Source: Euzebya pacifica (GTDB taxonomy: Bacteria; Actinomycetota; Nitriliruptoria; Euzebyales; Euzebyaceae). From it: 64,000 nucleotides of DNA. Each line of letters starts with the position of its first letter. The first letter of the stretch is position 1. Shown piece by piece: positions 41,414 through 50,170 of the stretch. Location of the stretch: assembly GCF_003344865.1 (NCBI RefSeq), contig NZ_CP031165.1, positions 3,725,910-3,789,909 of the forward strand, in the 5' to 3' direction. Below the pieces are notes generated by a model. The model was given only the letters and a program-made list of their open reading frames with translations. It did no database searches and was not told the origin of the DNA. The translations under genes and the position numbers were made by a program.

Positions 41414-42910
41414 GTGCTTGAGGTCATCGACGTCCACAAGCGCTACGGCACGGTGAAGGCCAACGACGGTGTGGCCTTCACCGTGCAGCCGGGCGCGCTG
41501 CACGGCCTCGTCGGCGAGAACGGGGCCGGCAAGTCCACGATCGTCGGCATCGTCTCGGGCGCCCGCCGGGCCGACGCCGGACGGATCCGCCTCGACGGGG
41601 TCGACCTGGACATGTCCGGCCCGCGGGACGGCTTGGCGGCCGGCATCGGCCTGCTGCACCAGGACCCGATGGTGCTCGGCCCCATGACGGTGCTGGAGAA
41701 CTTCCTGCTGGGGAGCCACGGCCACCTGTCGAGGGCGGAGGGTCGTCGTCAGCTGGCCGCAACCTGTGACCGGCTCGGCTTCGAGCTGCCGCCCGACGCG
41801 GTGGCCCGCACCCTGACCGTCGGTGAACGCCAGCAGCTGGAGATGGCGCGGCTGCTGGCCGCGGGTGCCCGGGTGCTGATCCTCGACGAGCCGACGACGG
41901 CGATCTCCGCGGACCAGCGCGAGCTGCTGTTCGCCGCCCTGCGTCGGCTGGCCGACGAGGAGGGGCTCAGCGTCGTCTACGTCACCCACAAGCTGGAGGA
42001 GCTGGCCGAGCTGTGCCACCGGGTGACGGTGATGCGCGCCGGCCGCGTGGTCGGCGAGCGCGACCTGCCCGTCTCCGACGCCGAGCTGGTGGAGCTGATG
42101 TTCGGCAGCAGCCCGGAGCTGGGCGAACGCGAGGCCGTGACCGTCGGCGCACCGCTGCTGCGCCTGCACGGCGTGGGTGCGCTCGACGGATCCACCACGG
42201 TGGCCGACGCCGACCTGGTCGTGCACGCCCGTGAGGTCGTGGGGCTGGCGGGCATGGAGGGGTCGGGCCAGCGCAGCCTGCTGCGGCTGGCCGCCGGGGT
42301 GCTGGCTGCCGAGGCCGGCACGATCGAGCTGGCCGACGCGGGAGCCGACAGCGATGGCCTCGTGGACGTGACGCGCGAGTCTCCCCGTCGGCGGCGGGCG
42401 ATGGGCCTGGAGTTCCTGCCGGCGGACCGCCTCGCCGAGGGGCTGGTTCCCGGGCTGACGGTGGCCGAACACGCCGACCTGGCCGGGGCGGTTCCCGTCC
42501 GGTCGGGCTGGCGGCGCTTCTGGCGCGACGACGACGCGGCGGTTGCCGTCGCCGAGCGGGCCATCGACACCTACCGCATCAAGGCCACCCCGACGTCGAC
42601 CCCGGAGCAGCTGTCGGGCGGCAACCAGCAGCGGCTGCTGCTGTCACTGGTGGGCGACGACGTCGACGTGCTGCTGATGGAGCACCCGACCCGTGGCCTC
42701 GACGTCGCCAGCGCCGAGTGGGTCTGGGACCTGCTGACCGCACGGGCCGACGCCGGTGCCGGGATCGTCTTCTCCTCCTCCGACCTCGACGAGCTGCGCC
42801 GCCGGGCCGACCGCATCCTGGTCTGCTTCGCCGGCCGCATCATCGCCAGCCTCGACGCGGCCGACGCCGACCCCGACACCCTCGGGCACCTGATCGGCGG
42901 CCGCGAATGA
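41414..42910 (+). CDS. Nucleoside ABC transporter ATP-binding protein (two ABC domains)
   Basis: Energises the importer; 498 residues with two ATPase halves in RbsA/YufO manner. The first Walker A is GENGAGKST (residues 34-42) with signature LTVGERQQLEMARLL; the second half has a degenerate Walker A (GMEGSGQRS) but a good signature LSGGNQQR. GTG at 41414 starts 9 bases after the receptor stop. Its stop overlaps the first permease start (ATGA). Cytoplasmic. Confidence 0.95.
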   Translation: MLEVIDVHKRYGTVKANDGVAFTVQPGALHGLVGENGAGKSTIVGIVSGARRADAGRIRLDGVDLDMSGPRDGLAAGIGLLHQDPMVLGPMTVLENFLLGSHGHLSRAEGRRQLAATCDRLGFELPPDAVARTLTVGERQQLEMARLLAAGARVLILDEPTTAISADQRELLFAALRRLADEEGLSVVYVTHKLEELAELCHRVTVMRAGRVVGERDLPVSDAELVELMFGSSPELGEREAVTVGAPLLRLHGVGALDGSTTVADADLVVHAREVVGLAGMEGSGQRSLLRLAAGVLAAEAGTIELADAGADSDGLVDVTRESPRRRRAMGLEFLPADRLAEGLVPGLTVAEHADLAGAVPVRSGWRRFWRDDDAAVAVAERAIDTYRIKATPTSTPEQLSGGNQQRLLLSLVGDDVDVLLMEHPTRGLDVASAEWVWDLLTARADAGAGIVFSSSDLDELRRRADRILVCFAGRIIASLDAADADPDTLGHLIGGRE

Positions 42911-43950
42911 AGCTCGTCACGACCTGGATCGCCCCGGTTGCGGTGGCGCTCCTGGCGCTGGTCGGCCTGATGGTCCTCGCCGACGCCCCACCCGGCGAGG
43001 CGCTGTCGTTGCTGGTCAGCGGCTCGCTCGGTTCGACGACCAAGCTGGCCGACACGTTCGTCGTCTGGGTGCCCCTCGCGCTCGCGGCCGCCTCCCTGTC
43101 GGTGACGTTCACCGCCGGGCTGTGGAACATCGGTGTCGAGGGGCAGATCATCGCCGGCGGCATCGGCGCGGCATGGGCGTCGCGGATCGTGCCCGGCCCG
43201 ACCGTCGTGGTCCTCACCGCAGCGGTGCTGGCCGGGATCGCCGCCGGCATGGCCTGGGGACTGCTCACCGGTGTCCTCAAGGTCCGCGGACGCGTCAACG
43301 AGATCTTCGCGGGCGTCGGCCTGAACTTCGCCGCCACGGGCCTTGCGATCTACCTGATCATCGGCCCGTGGTCGCGCAGCGGTGTGGCGTCGACATCGGG
43401 GACCGACCTGTTCCGGGACGAGGCATGGTTCCCGACCCTCGAGGGCCTGCGCCTGGCGCCGATCGCCCTCGGGCTCGCCCTGGTCGGGGTGCTCGGCGTC
43501 TGGTTGCTGCTGCGCGGCACCCGTTTCGGGCTGCGCCTGCGGGCTGTCGGCGCCAATCCCGCGGCGGCCGAACGGCTCGGCGTGGCCGTGCAGCGCACCA
43601 CCCTCGCGGCGTTCGCGATCGGTGGCGGGCTGGCCGGGCTGGCCGGTGCCCTGCAGGTCGGCGCGGTCCACCACAAGCTCGTCCCCGCCATCTCCGGCGG
43701 CTACGGCTTCGTCGGCATCCTGCTGGTCCTGCTGACGGCGTACCGTGTGCTGCCCGCGGCGGCGCTGGCCGTGTTCTTCGCCGCGGTGGGCGTGGGGGCC
43801 AGCCAGCTGGAGCTGCGGCTGGACCTCGACTCGGCGCTGGCCGGCGTGTTCACCTCCACCCTCGTCCTGCTCGTCCTGATCGCCCGTGGGGTCGGCGGAC
43901 TGCGTCGTCGTCCCTCGGTCGTCGACCCCCTCCGGAAGGTGACCGAGTAG
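42907..43950 (+). CDS. Nucleoside-type ABC transporter permease 1
   Basis: Membrane subunit of the BPD_transp_2 family, 347 residues and about nine or ten helices. TAGLWNIGVEGQIIAGGIGAAW and the central RVNEIFAGVGLNFAATGLAIYLI match the nucleoside permeases (NupB/YufP). ATG overlaps the ATPase stop and its stop overlaps the next start by one base (TAGTG), so the four genes form one tightly coupled unit. Confidence 0.93.
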   Translation: MKLVTTWIAPVAVALLALVGLMVLADAPPGEALSLLVSGSLGSTTKLADTFVVWVPLALAAASLSVTFTAGLWNIGVEGQIIAGGIGAAWASRIVPGPTVVVLTAAVLAGIAAGMAWGLLTGVLKVRGRVNEIFAGVGLNFAATGLAIYLIIGPWSRSGVASTSGTDLFRDEAWFPTLEGLRLAPIALGLALVGVLGVWLLLRGTRFGLRLRAVGANPAAAERLGVAVQRTTLAAFAIGGGLAGLAGALQVGAVHHKLVPAISGGYGFVGILLVLLTAYRVLPAAALAVFFAAVGVGASQLELRLDLDSALAGVFTSTLVLLVLIARGVGGLRRRPSVVDPLRKVTE

Positions 43951-44891
43951 TGGAGGCCACCCTCGCCGCCATCGTTGCGGCCGCTGCCCCGCTGGTCTTC
44001 GCCAGCGTCGGCGAGACCCTGACCGAACGCGCCGGGGTGGTCAACCTGTCCCTGGACGGGTCGATCCTGCTGGCCGCCCTGACCGGATTCGCCGCCGCGT
44101 CGACCTCCGGCAGCGTCCTGGTCGGCTTCGCCGCTGCTGCAGCCGTCGGTGCGGTCGTCGCCGGCATCGTCGCCGTCAGCTCCATCCGCCTCGGGCTGAA
44201 CCAGATCGCCGTCGGGTTCGTCCTCACCCTGCTGTGCGCCGAGCTGTCGTCGTTCCTCGGTGGACCGTTCGTCCGGGTGCCCGGCGAGTCGGTACCGGCC
44301 TGGCCGATCCCGGTGCTGTCGGACATCCCGTTCCTCGGCGAGGTCCTGTTCGACCACAACGCGTCGGTCTACGCCTCGATGCTGGTTGCCCTCATCGCCT
44401 GGTTCTGGCTGTACCGGACCCGCTTCGGGCTGGAGCTGCAGGCCATCGGCGAGCACCCGGCCGCCGCGTGGGTGCGCGGCATCGCCGTCAACCGCCTGCG
44501 TGTGGCCTACACCCTGGTCGGTGGCGCGCTGGTCGGTGTCGCCGGTGCGGCGTTCTCGCTGGACGTCAAGCTCGGCTGGTCGGAGGGGTCGACGACCAAC
44601 TTCGGCTGGATCGCCCTGGCGATCGTCATCTTCGGCGGCTGGGATCCCGTCCGGGCGGCGCTCGGCTGCTACCTGTTCGGGGCGCTGCAGGTGCTGGCGC
44701 TGCAGCTGCAGCCGGTGTTCCCCGGCGTGTCGCAGATCCTGCCGATCATCCCGTTCCCGCTGATGATCCTGACCCTCGTCGTGGTCAACCACTCCACCTT
44801 CCGCACACTGACCGACCGCCGGCCCGGCCTCCGCTGGATCCTGCGCAACGACCCCCCGGCCGCGCTCGGCACCGCCTTCCAGCCCGAGTAG
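43950..44891 (+). CDS. Nucleoside-type ABC transporter permease 2
   Basis: Second permease of the same family, 313 residues. RAGVVNLSLDGSILLAALTGF and LNQIAVGFVLTLLCAEL mark YufQ/NupC-type proteins. GTG 43950 overlaps the previous stop. It ends the operon; 270 bp of repeats follow. The substrate is likely a nucleoside, but no salvage enzyme is linked. Confidence 0.93.
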   Translation: MEATLAAIVAAAAPLVFASVGETLTERAGVVNLSLDGSILLAALTGFAAASTSGSVLVGFAAAAAVGAVVAGIVAVSSIRLGLNQIAVGFVLTLLCAELSSFLGGPFVRVPGESVPAWPIPVLSDIPFLGEVLFDHNASVYASMLVALIAWFWLYRTRFGLELQAIGEHPAAAWVRGIAVNRLRVAYTLVGGALVGVAGAAFSLDVKLGWSEGSTTNFGWIALAIVIFGGWDPVRAALGCYLFGALQVLALQLQPVFPGVSQILPIIPFPLMILTLVVVNHSTFRTLTDRRPGLRWILRNDPPAALGTAFQPE

Positions 44892-44916
44892 CCCGCCCGG
44901 CCAGACGGGTCCCCAC

Positions 44917-44993
44917 GCGGACGAAGCCATCCCGAGCGGACGGAGCCATCGCGAGCGGACGGAGCCATCCCGAGCGGACGGAATCGCCTCCGA
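44917..44993. repeat. Tandem repeat, 19-bp units
   Basis: Three full 19-bp units, GCGGACGAAGCCATCCCGA and two near copies (44917-44935, 44936-44954, 44955-44973), plus a diverged fourth (44974-44993) that turns into GGAATCGCCTCC. They lie directly after the nucleoside-transport operon. Not a CRISPR: no spacers between units. Confidence 0.85.
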
Positions 44994-45107
44994 AATGGCA
45001 GGGGTGGGCGACGGTTGGAGGCGATTCCGTCGGCGAAACCCCGCGTTCGAGCGGTTTGTGCCATCGGCCCGAGGCGATTCCATCCAACGGCGGAGGCGAT
45101 TCCATCC
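44977..45107. repeat. Dispersed inverted/direct 15-bp repeat block
   Basis: GGAGGCGATTCCGTC occurs at 45017-45031 and, as its exact reverse complement, at 44977-44991. Variants GAGGCGATTCCATCC occur at 45071-45085 and 45093-45107. Together with the tandem units the gap 44892-45162 is largely repeat-derived. It can fold into a large hairpin. No promoter was placed with confidence for the next gene. Confidence 0.75.
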
Positions 45108-45162
45108 GGGTGGGGTCGGTCCGTGACAGGTGGCGGCTGCCCGGACACGAGAGGCTGGGCGC

Positions 45163-45633
45163 ATGGAGATCGCACAGGAGAACCGCGTCGACCGAGAGGC
45201 GTTGCTGGACTTCGTCCGCCCGCGCCGAAACCTCGTCCTCGTCACCAGCCGGGCCGACGGCCGGCCGCAGGCCTCGCCGGTCACCGGCGCCGTCGGCAGC
45301 GACGGACGACTGCTGATCAGCAGCTACCCCACCCGGGCCAAGGTGGCCAACCTGCGCCGCTCGCCGGGTTGCGCGGTGATGGTGCAGTCCGACGACTTCA
45401 ACGGCCCCTGGGTGCAGGTCTACGGCGACGCCGAGGTGCTCGACGGCGAGGACGGCGTCGAGGCGCTGGTGGACTACTTCCGCTCGGCTGCCGGCGAACA
45501 CCCCGACTGGGAGGAGTACCGGCAGGCCATGCGCGACCGCGCCAAGGTGGCGATCGCCATCACCATCGACGACTGGGGTCCGATCGCCACGGGCGGCGTG
45601 CCGCCCGAGTTCGCCCCCGACGAGGAAGGCTGA
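45163..45633 (+). CDS. PPOX-class (pyridoxamine 5'-phosphate oxidase-like) flavin/F420 protein
   Basis: Split-barrel flavin- or F420-binding protein, 156 residues. LVLVTSRADGRPQASPVTGAVGSDGRLLISSYPTRAKVANLRRSPGCAVMV is the typical N-terminal half; VQVYGDAEVLDGEDGVEALVDYF the next. Actinobacterial members of this class often use F420 rather than FMN, but sequence alone cannot decide. GAGAGG precedes ATG 45163. It is followed 2 bp later by YjbQ, with which it is probably cotranscribed. Confidence 0.88.
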   Translation: MEIAQENRVDREALLDFVRPRRNLVLVTSRADGRPQASPVTGAVGSDGRLLISSYPTRAKVANLRRSPGCAVMVQSDDFNGPWVQVYGDAEVLDGEDGVEALVDYFRSAAGEHPDWEEYRQAMRDRAKVAIAITIDDWGPIATGGVPPEFAPDEEG

Positions 45634-45635
45634 CG

Positions 45636-46043
45636 ATGCTGACCCGCACACTCCACCTCGAAACGAGCTCCGACCCGGTCACCGATGTGACCGCCGAGGT
45701 CCGTGCTTTCGCCGCCAACGTCGGGCGCAGCGGACTCCTGCACGCCTTCCTGCCCCATGCCACCTGCGGCCTCGCGCTGCTGGAGACCGGGGCCGGGTCC
45801 GAACCCGACCTGGTCACGGCGTTGAACGGGTTGTTGCCTCGCGACGACCGTTGGCAGCACAGCCACGGCTCGCCTGGCCACGGTGCCGACCACGTCCTGC
45901 CGGCGTTCGTCTCCCCGTCCCTCGTCCTGCCCGTCGACGACGGCGAGATCGCGTTGGGCACCTGGCAGTCCGTCGTGGTGGTCGACACAAACGTCGACAA
46001 CCCGCGCCGCACCCTGCGCCTGTCGTTCCTGACCGGCGCCTGA
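45636..46043 (+). CDS. YjbQ family protein
   Basis: Small conserved protein of 135 residues, UPF0047/YjbQ. The conserved signature HATCGLALLETGAGSEPDLVTALNGLLPRDDRWQHSHG and GTWQSVVVVDTNVDNPRRTL contains the His and Glu/Asp residues that bind metal. Some members were reported to make thiamine phosphate as a side activity; the main role is not settled. ATG follows a 2-bp gap from the PPOX gene; a bidirectional terminator comes next. Confidence 0.9.
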   Translation: MLTRTLHLETSSDPVTDVTAEVRAFAANVGRSGLLHAFLPHATCGLALLETGAGSEPDLVTALNGLLPRDDRWQHSHGSPGHGADHVLPAFVSPSLVLPVDDGEIALGTWQSVVVVDTNVDNPRRTLRLSFLTGA

Positions 46044-46099
46044 CGCGCGCCCGGGCCCGACGCGCGTCCGGGCCGAGACACGGCTACCTGAACACGACG

Positions 46100-46125
46100 A
46101 CGCCCCCGACCGAAGTCGGGGGCGT
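46100..46125. terminator. Bidirectional terminator between convergent genes
   Basis: ACGCCCCCGAC (46100-46110) and GTCGGGGGCGT (46115-46125) form a perfect 11-bp stem with a CGAA tetraloop. It lies between the YjbQ gene (plus) and the small lipoprotein gene (minus). Confidence 0.85.
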
Positions 46126-46167
46126 GTCGTACAGCGGACGGTCAGACCGCCCGTTCAGGTCTGTGGG

Positions 46168-46422
46168 TTACTCGGTGGGCTCGACGGCCGGGTCGGCCGC
46201 GGCGTCGCCGTCGGTGTCGATGTCAGCGTCGACGTCGGCCTCGATGTCATCGAGCTCGTCGGCGGCGTCGTCGATTTCCTGGTCGGCCTCGTCGATCGCC
46301 TGGTCGGCGCCCTGCTCGATGTCCTGGGCGTCCTGCTCGACGCCGTCACCGGTGTCGTCACAGGCAACCAGGCCGAATGCGAGGAGGCCGGAAAGGAAGA
46401 TGGTCAGAAGTCGGGAGCGCAT
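46168..46422 (-). CDS. Small acidic lipoprotein
   Basis: 84-residue exported lipoprotein. Hydrophobic signal ends at a lipobox LVAC (Cys ~20) in FGLVACDD. The mature protein is almost all Asp/Glu/Ala heptad-like repeats (QDIEQGADQAIDEADQEIDDAADELDD), predicted helical and highly negative. AAGGAG precedes ATG 46422. No known function; a surface-anchored acidic helix, perhaps a lipoprotein spacer or cation binder. The longer start at 46506 is not supported. Confidence 0.75.
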   Translation of the reverse strand: MRSRLLTIFLSGLLAFGLVACDDTGDGVEQDAQDIEQGADQAIDEADQEIDDAADELDDIEADVDADIDTDGDAAADPAVEPTE

Positions 46423-46562
46423 TGTGGTTCTCCTTGGGGGTTCGGGTACACGCCGTCGACTCGAACGACGTGCGGCTTCCACTGTTGCCACATCACTAGT
46501 CCCCAAACGGGGGTGAGGTTGGCCGTTGGATCAGGTGACCGAACGGCCAACTACTGCGGTAG

Positions 46563-47018
46563 TCAGTGCGCCTCTCGGTGTGCTCCGGTGGCGCCGACTC
46601 GGTCCTCGATGAAGGACTCGAACCGCTCGAGATCGCCACGAACGCGGCGTTCAGCGGCGTTGGTCCAGTCCGCGACCTTCTCCGCGAAGGACTCCGGCGA
46701 CCAGGCCATCGTGACCTCGACCTTGGTGGTGGTGGGGTCGACGGCCTCGAAGGTGACCTTCCCGGCGTGTTCGACCTCGCCCTGGGCACGCCAGGAGATG
46801 ATCCTGTCGGGGATCTGCTCGTCGATGACGGCGTCGAACTCGCGCTTGACCAGACCGATCTCGGTGGTCCAGCGAAGGTGCGTGTCGTCGAGCTGCTCGA
46901 CCTTCTCCACACCTTCCATGAACCGGGGGAACTCCTCGAACTGAGTCCACTGGTCGTAGACGGTGCGAACCGGCTTGTCGACGGTGACGGATTCGGTGAA
47001 CGTGGTGCTTGGTTCCAT
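46563..47018 (-). CDS. SRPBCC (polyketide cyclase/START-like) protein
   Basis: Helix-grip fold protein of 151 residues: FTESVTVDKPVRTVYDQWTQFEEFPRFMEGVEKVEQLDDTHLRW and DRIISWRAQGEVEHAGKVTFEAVDPTTTKVEVTM. Such domains have a hydrophobic ligand cavity; many small actinobacterial SRPBCC proteins lack an assigned role. ATG 47018 with GGAGG about 15 bases upstream. Separated by ~140 bp from the small lipoprotein gene on the same strand. Confidence 0.88.
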   Translation of the reverse strand: MEPSTTFTESVTVDKPVRTVYDQWTQFEEFPRFMEGVEKVEQLDDTHLRWTTEIGLVKREFDAVIDEQIPDRIISWRAQGEVEHAGKVTFEAVDPTTTKVEVTMAWSPESFAEKVADWTNAAERRVRGDLERFESFIEDRVGATGAHREAH

Positions 47019-47104
47019 GACAATGCTCTACCTCCGAACCCCGGTTGCCCAAACCACGAAATTGTCGTGTACGTCACGTCCGGCCCCGCCGATAGCATCG
47101 CCGG

Positions 47105-49198
47105 ATGTCCTTGCCTGACAGCGCCCCTGCCGACAGCACGCCCGCCGACGTCGCCCCCGACGACAACCCCCTGTCCTCCCCGAGCGACCTGCCCTACGGG
47201 TTGCCACCGTTGGACCGGATCACCCCGCAGCACATCGTCGAGGCGATCGAGGCAGGGCTGGAGGCCCAGCGCAAGGAGTGGGAGGCGATCGCCACCGATC
47301 CCGCCGAGCCGACCGTGGACAACACGGTGGTGGCGCTGGAGCGATCCGGCCGGCTGCTCAACCGGGCGCTGACCATCCACTGGACCCAGTCGAGCTCCTG
47401 CATCGACGACGTGGTCACCGATCGCGACGAGTGGCTGGCCCCCCAGCTGGCGGCGCACACCGACGCCCTCTACCTGGACCAGCGCATCTTCCAGCGCCTC
47501 GACGCCGTGCACGACCAGCGAGACGCCCTCGACCTGGACGCCGAGACGTGCCGGCTGGTCGAGCGCATCCACACCGACTTCGTCAGGGCCGGCGCGGCGC
47601 TCGACGCCGAGGACCGCCAGCGGCTGTCGGACCTGAACCGCCAGCTGTCGGAGGCGGGTGCCCGTTTCAAGCGGCTGCTGGTGGAGGGAACGAAGGCCAA
47701 CGCCGTGCACGTGACGGAGGTCGCCGAGCTGGTCGGCATGTCCGAGGACGCCCTGGCATCCGCCGCTGCGTCCGCCCAGGAACATGACCTGGAGGGGTGG
47801 CTGCTGCCGCTGGTCCTGCCGTCGGGTCAGCCGGCGATGTCGTCCCTGACCGACCGGCGCACCCGTCGACGGCTGTACGAGGCGTCGGTCACGCGATGCC
47901 TCGGTGGACCGCACGACACCCGTCCGATCGTCGCGGAGATCGTCGGCCTGCGGGCCGAACGGGCTGCCCTGCTCGGTGCACCGACCCACGCCGCCCATGT
48001 GATCGCCGACCAGACCGCCGGCGATGCGGACACGGCGATGGAGACCCTGCGCGGCCTGGTGGGACCAGCCACGGCCAACGCCCGCGTCGAGGCCGCCGAG
48101 CTCGAGGCGCTGCTGCTGGCCGACGGCGAGGACGGCCCGCTGCAGCCGTGGGACTGGGCGTACTACGCCGAGCGCGTCCGCAGCGACCGCTACGGCGTGG
48201 AGGAGGAGGCGCTGCGGCCCTACTTCGCCTTCGATGCCGTGCTGCGCGACGGGGTGTTCGCCGCGGCAACCGACCTGTACGGGATCACCTTCGTCCAGCG
48301 CGACGACCTGCCCACCTACCACCCCGACGTGCAGCTGTTCGAGGTGTTCGACCACGACGGCGATGGGCTTGGGCTGTGCCTGATCGATCCGTGGTCACGG
48401 CCCTCCAAGCGCGGTGGGGCCTGGATGACGACGCTGGCGGACCAGTCGGCGCTGCTGGGCGGCCGTCCCGTAGTGACGGTCACCCACAACATCCCGCGTC
48501 CCGCCGGTGACGGCCCGGCGCTGATGACCGTGGATGCCGTCCGCACGTTGTTCCACGAGTTCGGCCACGCGCTGCACGGCTTGTTCTCCGATGTCACCTA
48601 CCCACGGTTCTCGGGCACGTCGGTCCCGCGTGACTTCGTGGAGTTCCCCTCGCAGGTCAACGAGATGTGGGCGTTCGACCCGGCGATGCTGGCCCGCTAC
48701 GCCCGCCACCACGAGACCGGCGAGGCGCTGGACCCGGCCGTCGTCGAGCGGCTCGAGGCGGTGGGGACCTACGGGGAGGGATTCGCGACGAGCGAGTACC
48801 TCGCGGCGGCGCTGCTCGACCTCGCCTGGCACACGATCCCGCCGGGCCGCACGGTGGCGGCTGACGACGTCGAGGCGTTCGAGCTCGACGCGCTGGCCGA
48901 GCTCGGGCTGGACCTGCCGTGGATCCCACCCCGCTACCGCACGACCTACTTCGCCCACATCTTCGCCGGCGGGTACAGCGCCGGGTACTACTCCTACATC
49001 TGGTCGGAGGTGCTGGACGCCGAGCTCGTCCAGTGGTTCGGCGAGCAGGGCGGCCTGCGACGCGAGAACGGCCAGGTGTTCCGCGACCGGCTGCTCGCGC
49101 GGGGTGGCGCCGAGGATCCCATGGCGGCGTTCGAGGCGGTGCGAGGCCGTCCCCCGACCCTCGCCCCGCTGCTGGAACGACGCGGGCTCAGCAGCTGA
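47105..49198 (+). CDS. M3 family oligopeptidase (oligopeptidase A/dcp-like)
   Basis: Zinc oligopeptidase of 697 residues that cuts short peptides in the cytoplasm. The thermolysin-like zinc site is LFHEFGHALH with His484, Glu485 and His488; the third ligand Glu follows in FVEFPSQVNEMW. The C-terminal AGGYSAGYYSYIWSEVLDAE is typical of M3A. A disordered N-terminal ~35 residues (APADSTPADVAPDD) precedes the domain, unlike E. coli PrlC. ATG 47105; divergent from the SRPBCC gene. Confidence 0.94.
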   Translation: MSLPDSAPADSTPADVAPDDNPLSSPSDLPYGLPPLDRITPQHIVEAIEAGLEAQRKEWEAIATDPAEPTVDNTVVALERSGRLLNRALTIHWTQSSSCIDDVVTDRDEWLAPQLAAHTDALYLDQRIFQRLDAVHDQRDALDLDAETCRLVERIHTDFVRAGAALDAEDRQRLSDLNRQLSEAGARFKRLLVEGTKANAVHVTEVAELVGMSEDALASAAASAQEHDLEGWLLPLVLPSGQPAMSSLTDRRTRRRLYEASVTRCLGGPHDTRPIVAEIVGLRAERAALLGAPTHAAHVIADQTAGDADTAMETLRGLVGPATANARVEAAELEALLLADGEDGPLQPWDWAYYAERVRSDRYGVEEEALRPYFAFDAVLRDGVFAAATDLYGITFVQRDDLPTYHPDVQLFEVFDHDGDGLGLCLIDPWSRPSKRGGAWMTTLADQSALLGGRPVVTVTHNIPRPAGDGPALMTVDAVRTLFHEFGHALHGLFSDVTYPRFSGTSVPRDFVEFPSQVNEMWAFDPAMLARYARHHETGEALDPAVVERLEAVGTYGEGFATSEYLAAALLDLAWHTIPPGRTVAADDVEAFELDALAELGLDLPWIPPRYRTTYFAHIFAGGYSAGYYSYIWSEVLDAELVQWFGEQGGLRRENGQVFRDRLLARGGAEDPMAAFEAVRGRPPTLAPLLERRGLSS

Positions 49199-49207
49199 AC
49201 CCTGAGG

Positions 49208-49402
49208 TCAGCGGGGCGCCTTCGGGATGACGATCCACAGCACGATGTAGGCGATCTCGCCGGCCCCGACGATGCCGAAGAGGAGGAACGCCAGCCGGAC
49301 CGCACCGACGGAGACCCCGAACCGGGTGGCAAGGGCGGCGCAGACCCCGGCGATCATCTTCCCGTGGCGGGGACGCTGGAGTGCGACGGAATGCGTGGAC
49401 AC
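49208..49402 (-). CDS. PspC domain membrane protein
   Basis: 64-residue protein with a single PspC domain: KMIAGVCAALATRFGVSVGAVRLAFLLFGIVGAGEIAYIVLWIVIP. The helix-GVCAALA-turn and the following transmembrane segment are diagnostic. Such small PspC-only proteins lie in the membrane and are linked to envelope-stress systems, but no phage-shock genes are near. GTG 49402 follows GGAAGGA. Convergent with the oligopeptidase gene. Confidence 0.9.
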   Translation of the reverse strand: MSTHSVALQRPRHGKMIAGVCAALATRFGVSVGAVRLAFLLFGIVGAGEIAYIVLWIVIPKAPR

Positions 49403-49479
49403 GGACAGTCCTTCCAGTTGGGTGATCGGTCTGTGCGAGGACTACCCGGTGACGCGGCGTCGACACGCGTCTGTGGACC

Positions 49480-49986
49480 TCAGGTGGCGGGATACTGGTC
49501 GTGGCGGGCCCACAGCTCGCGCCACTCCTCCTCCGACAGGGTCCGGTCGTTGGTCACCACGTCGACGAGCTCGAGGAAGTACTCCTCCCGGCGGGGGCCG
49601 GGCACGAAGAGGATGAGCATCGTCGACGGGTCCTCGCCCTCCTGCCTGAAGCCGTGGATGCCCCCCTCGGGGACGTAGACGACGTCGCCGGGCCCTCGGG
49701 TCACCCAACGCTGCCCGTCGTACAGGCCGACGGCGCCGTCGAGCACGATGAAGGTCTCGGCGATGTTGCGGTGGAAGTGCGGTGAGGCGCCACCGCTGTC
49801 TGGGCCCATCTCCCAGCGGAAGAGCCCGAACCGCCCCTCGGTCATGTCGTGGGTGACGAGGAACCGCATGGTGGTCGCGCCGAGCTGGTGGGTCTCGGCC
49901 TCGCGCAGGGGGCTGTCGACGGCGGCCACCCGGCCGTCCTGGCCGTACCACTGTCGGTCGGTGGGAAGCGTCACGGCCGGCATCAT
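49480..49986 (-). CDS. Cupin domain protein
   Basis: Single-cupin protein of about 168 residues. Metal-binding first motif is SPHFHRNIAETFIVLDGAVGLYDGQRWV with two His and a Glu; the second motif VPEGGIHGF contains the later His. Small cupins act as dioxygenases, isomerases or regulators. The start is uncertain: ATG 49986 or 49983, or a longer form to 50097; the conserved region favours 49986. Divergent from the lipoprotein gene 50171. Confidence 0.85.
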   Translation of the reverse strand: MMPAVTLPTDRQWYGQDGRVAAVDSPLREAETHQLGATTMRFLVTHDMTEGRFGLFRWEMGPDSGGASPHFHRNIAETFIVLDGAVGLYDGQRWVTRGPGDVVYVPEGGIHGFRQEGEDPSTMLILFVPGPRREEYFLELVDVVTNDRTLSEEEWRELWARHDQYPAT

Positions 49987-50170
49987 CGACCCACCGTCCG
50001 GCGAGGACAACCCCCTGTCGGTCGTCGACCACGATCCCCGGCCGGATGGGCTGTGGCCGTCCGTCCGGGGTGTCGCCTCCCCCGGTGCGGTACTCATGGA
50101 TGCGTCAGTGATGGACAGCGAAGGCGCCCTGCCTTCGCCCGCAGTCTCCCCGCCACCCGAAGGAGCGCAC

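Noticed and set aside
40028-42472. 814-codon minus-strand frame over the nucleoside transporter genes
   Set aside because: Antisense shadow; the lipobox, Walker A and ABC signature are all on the plus strand.
44917-45107. CRISPR array
   Set aside because: Units are 19 bp and contiguous without spacers; there is no Cas gene nearby.
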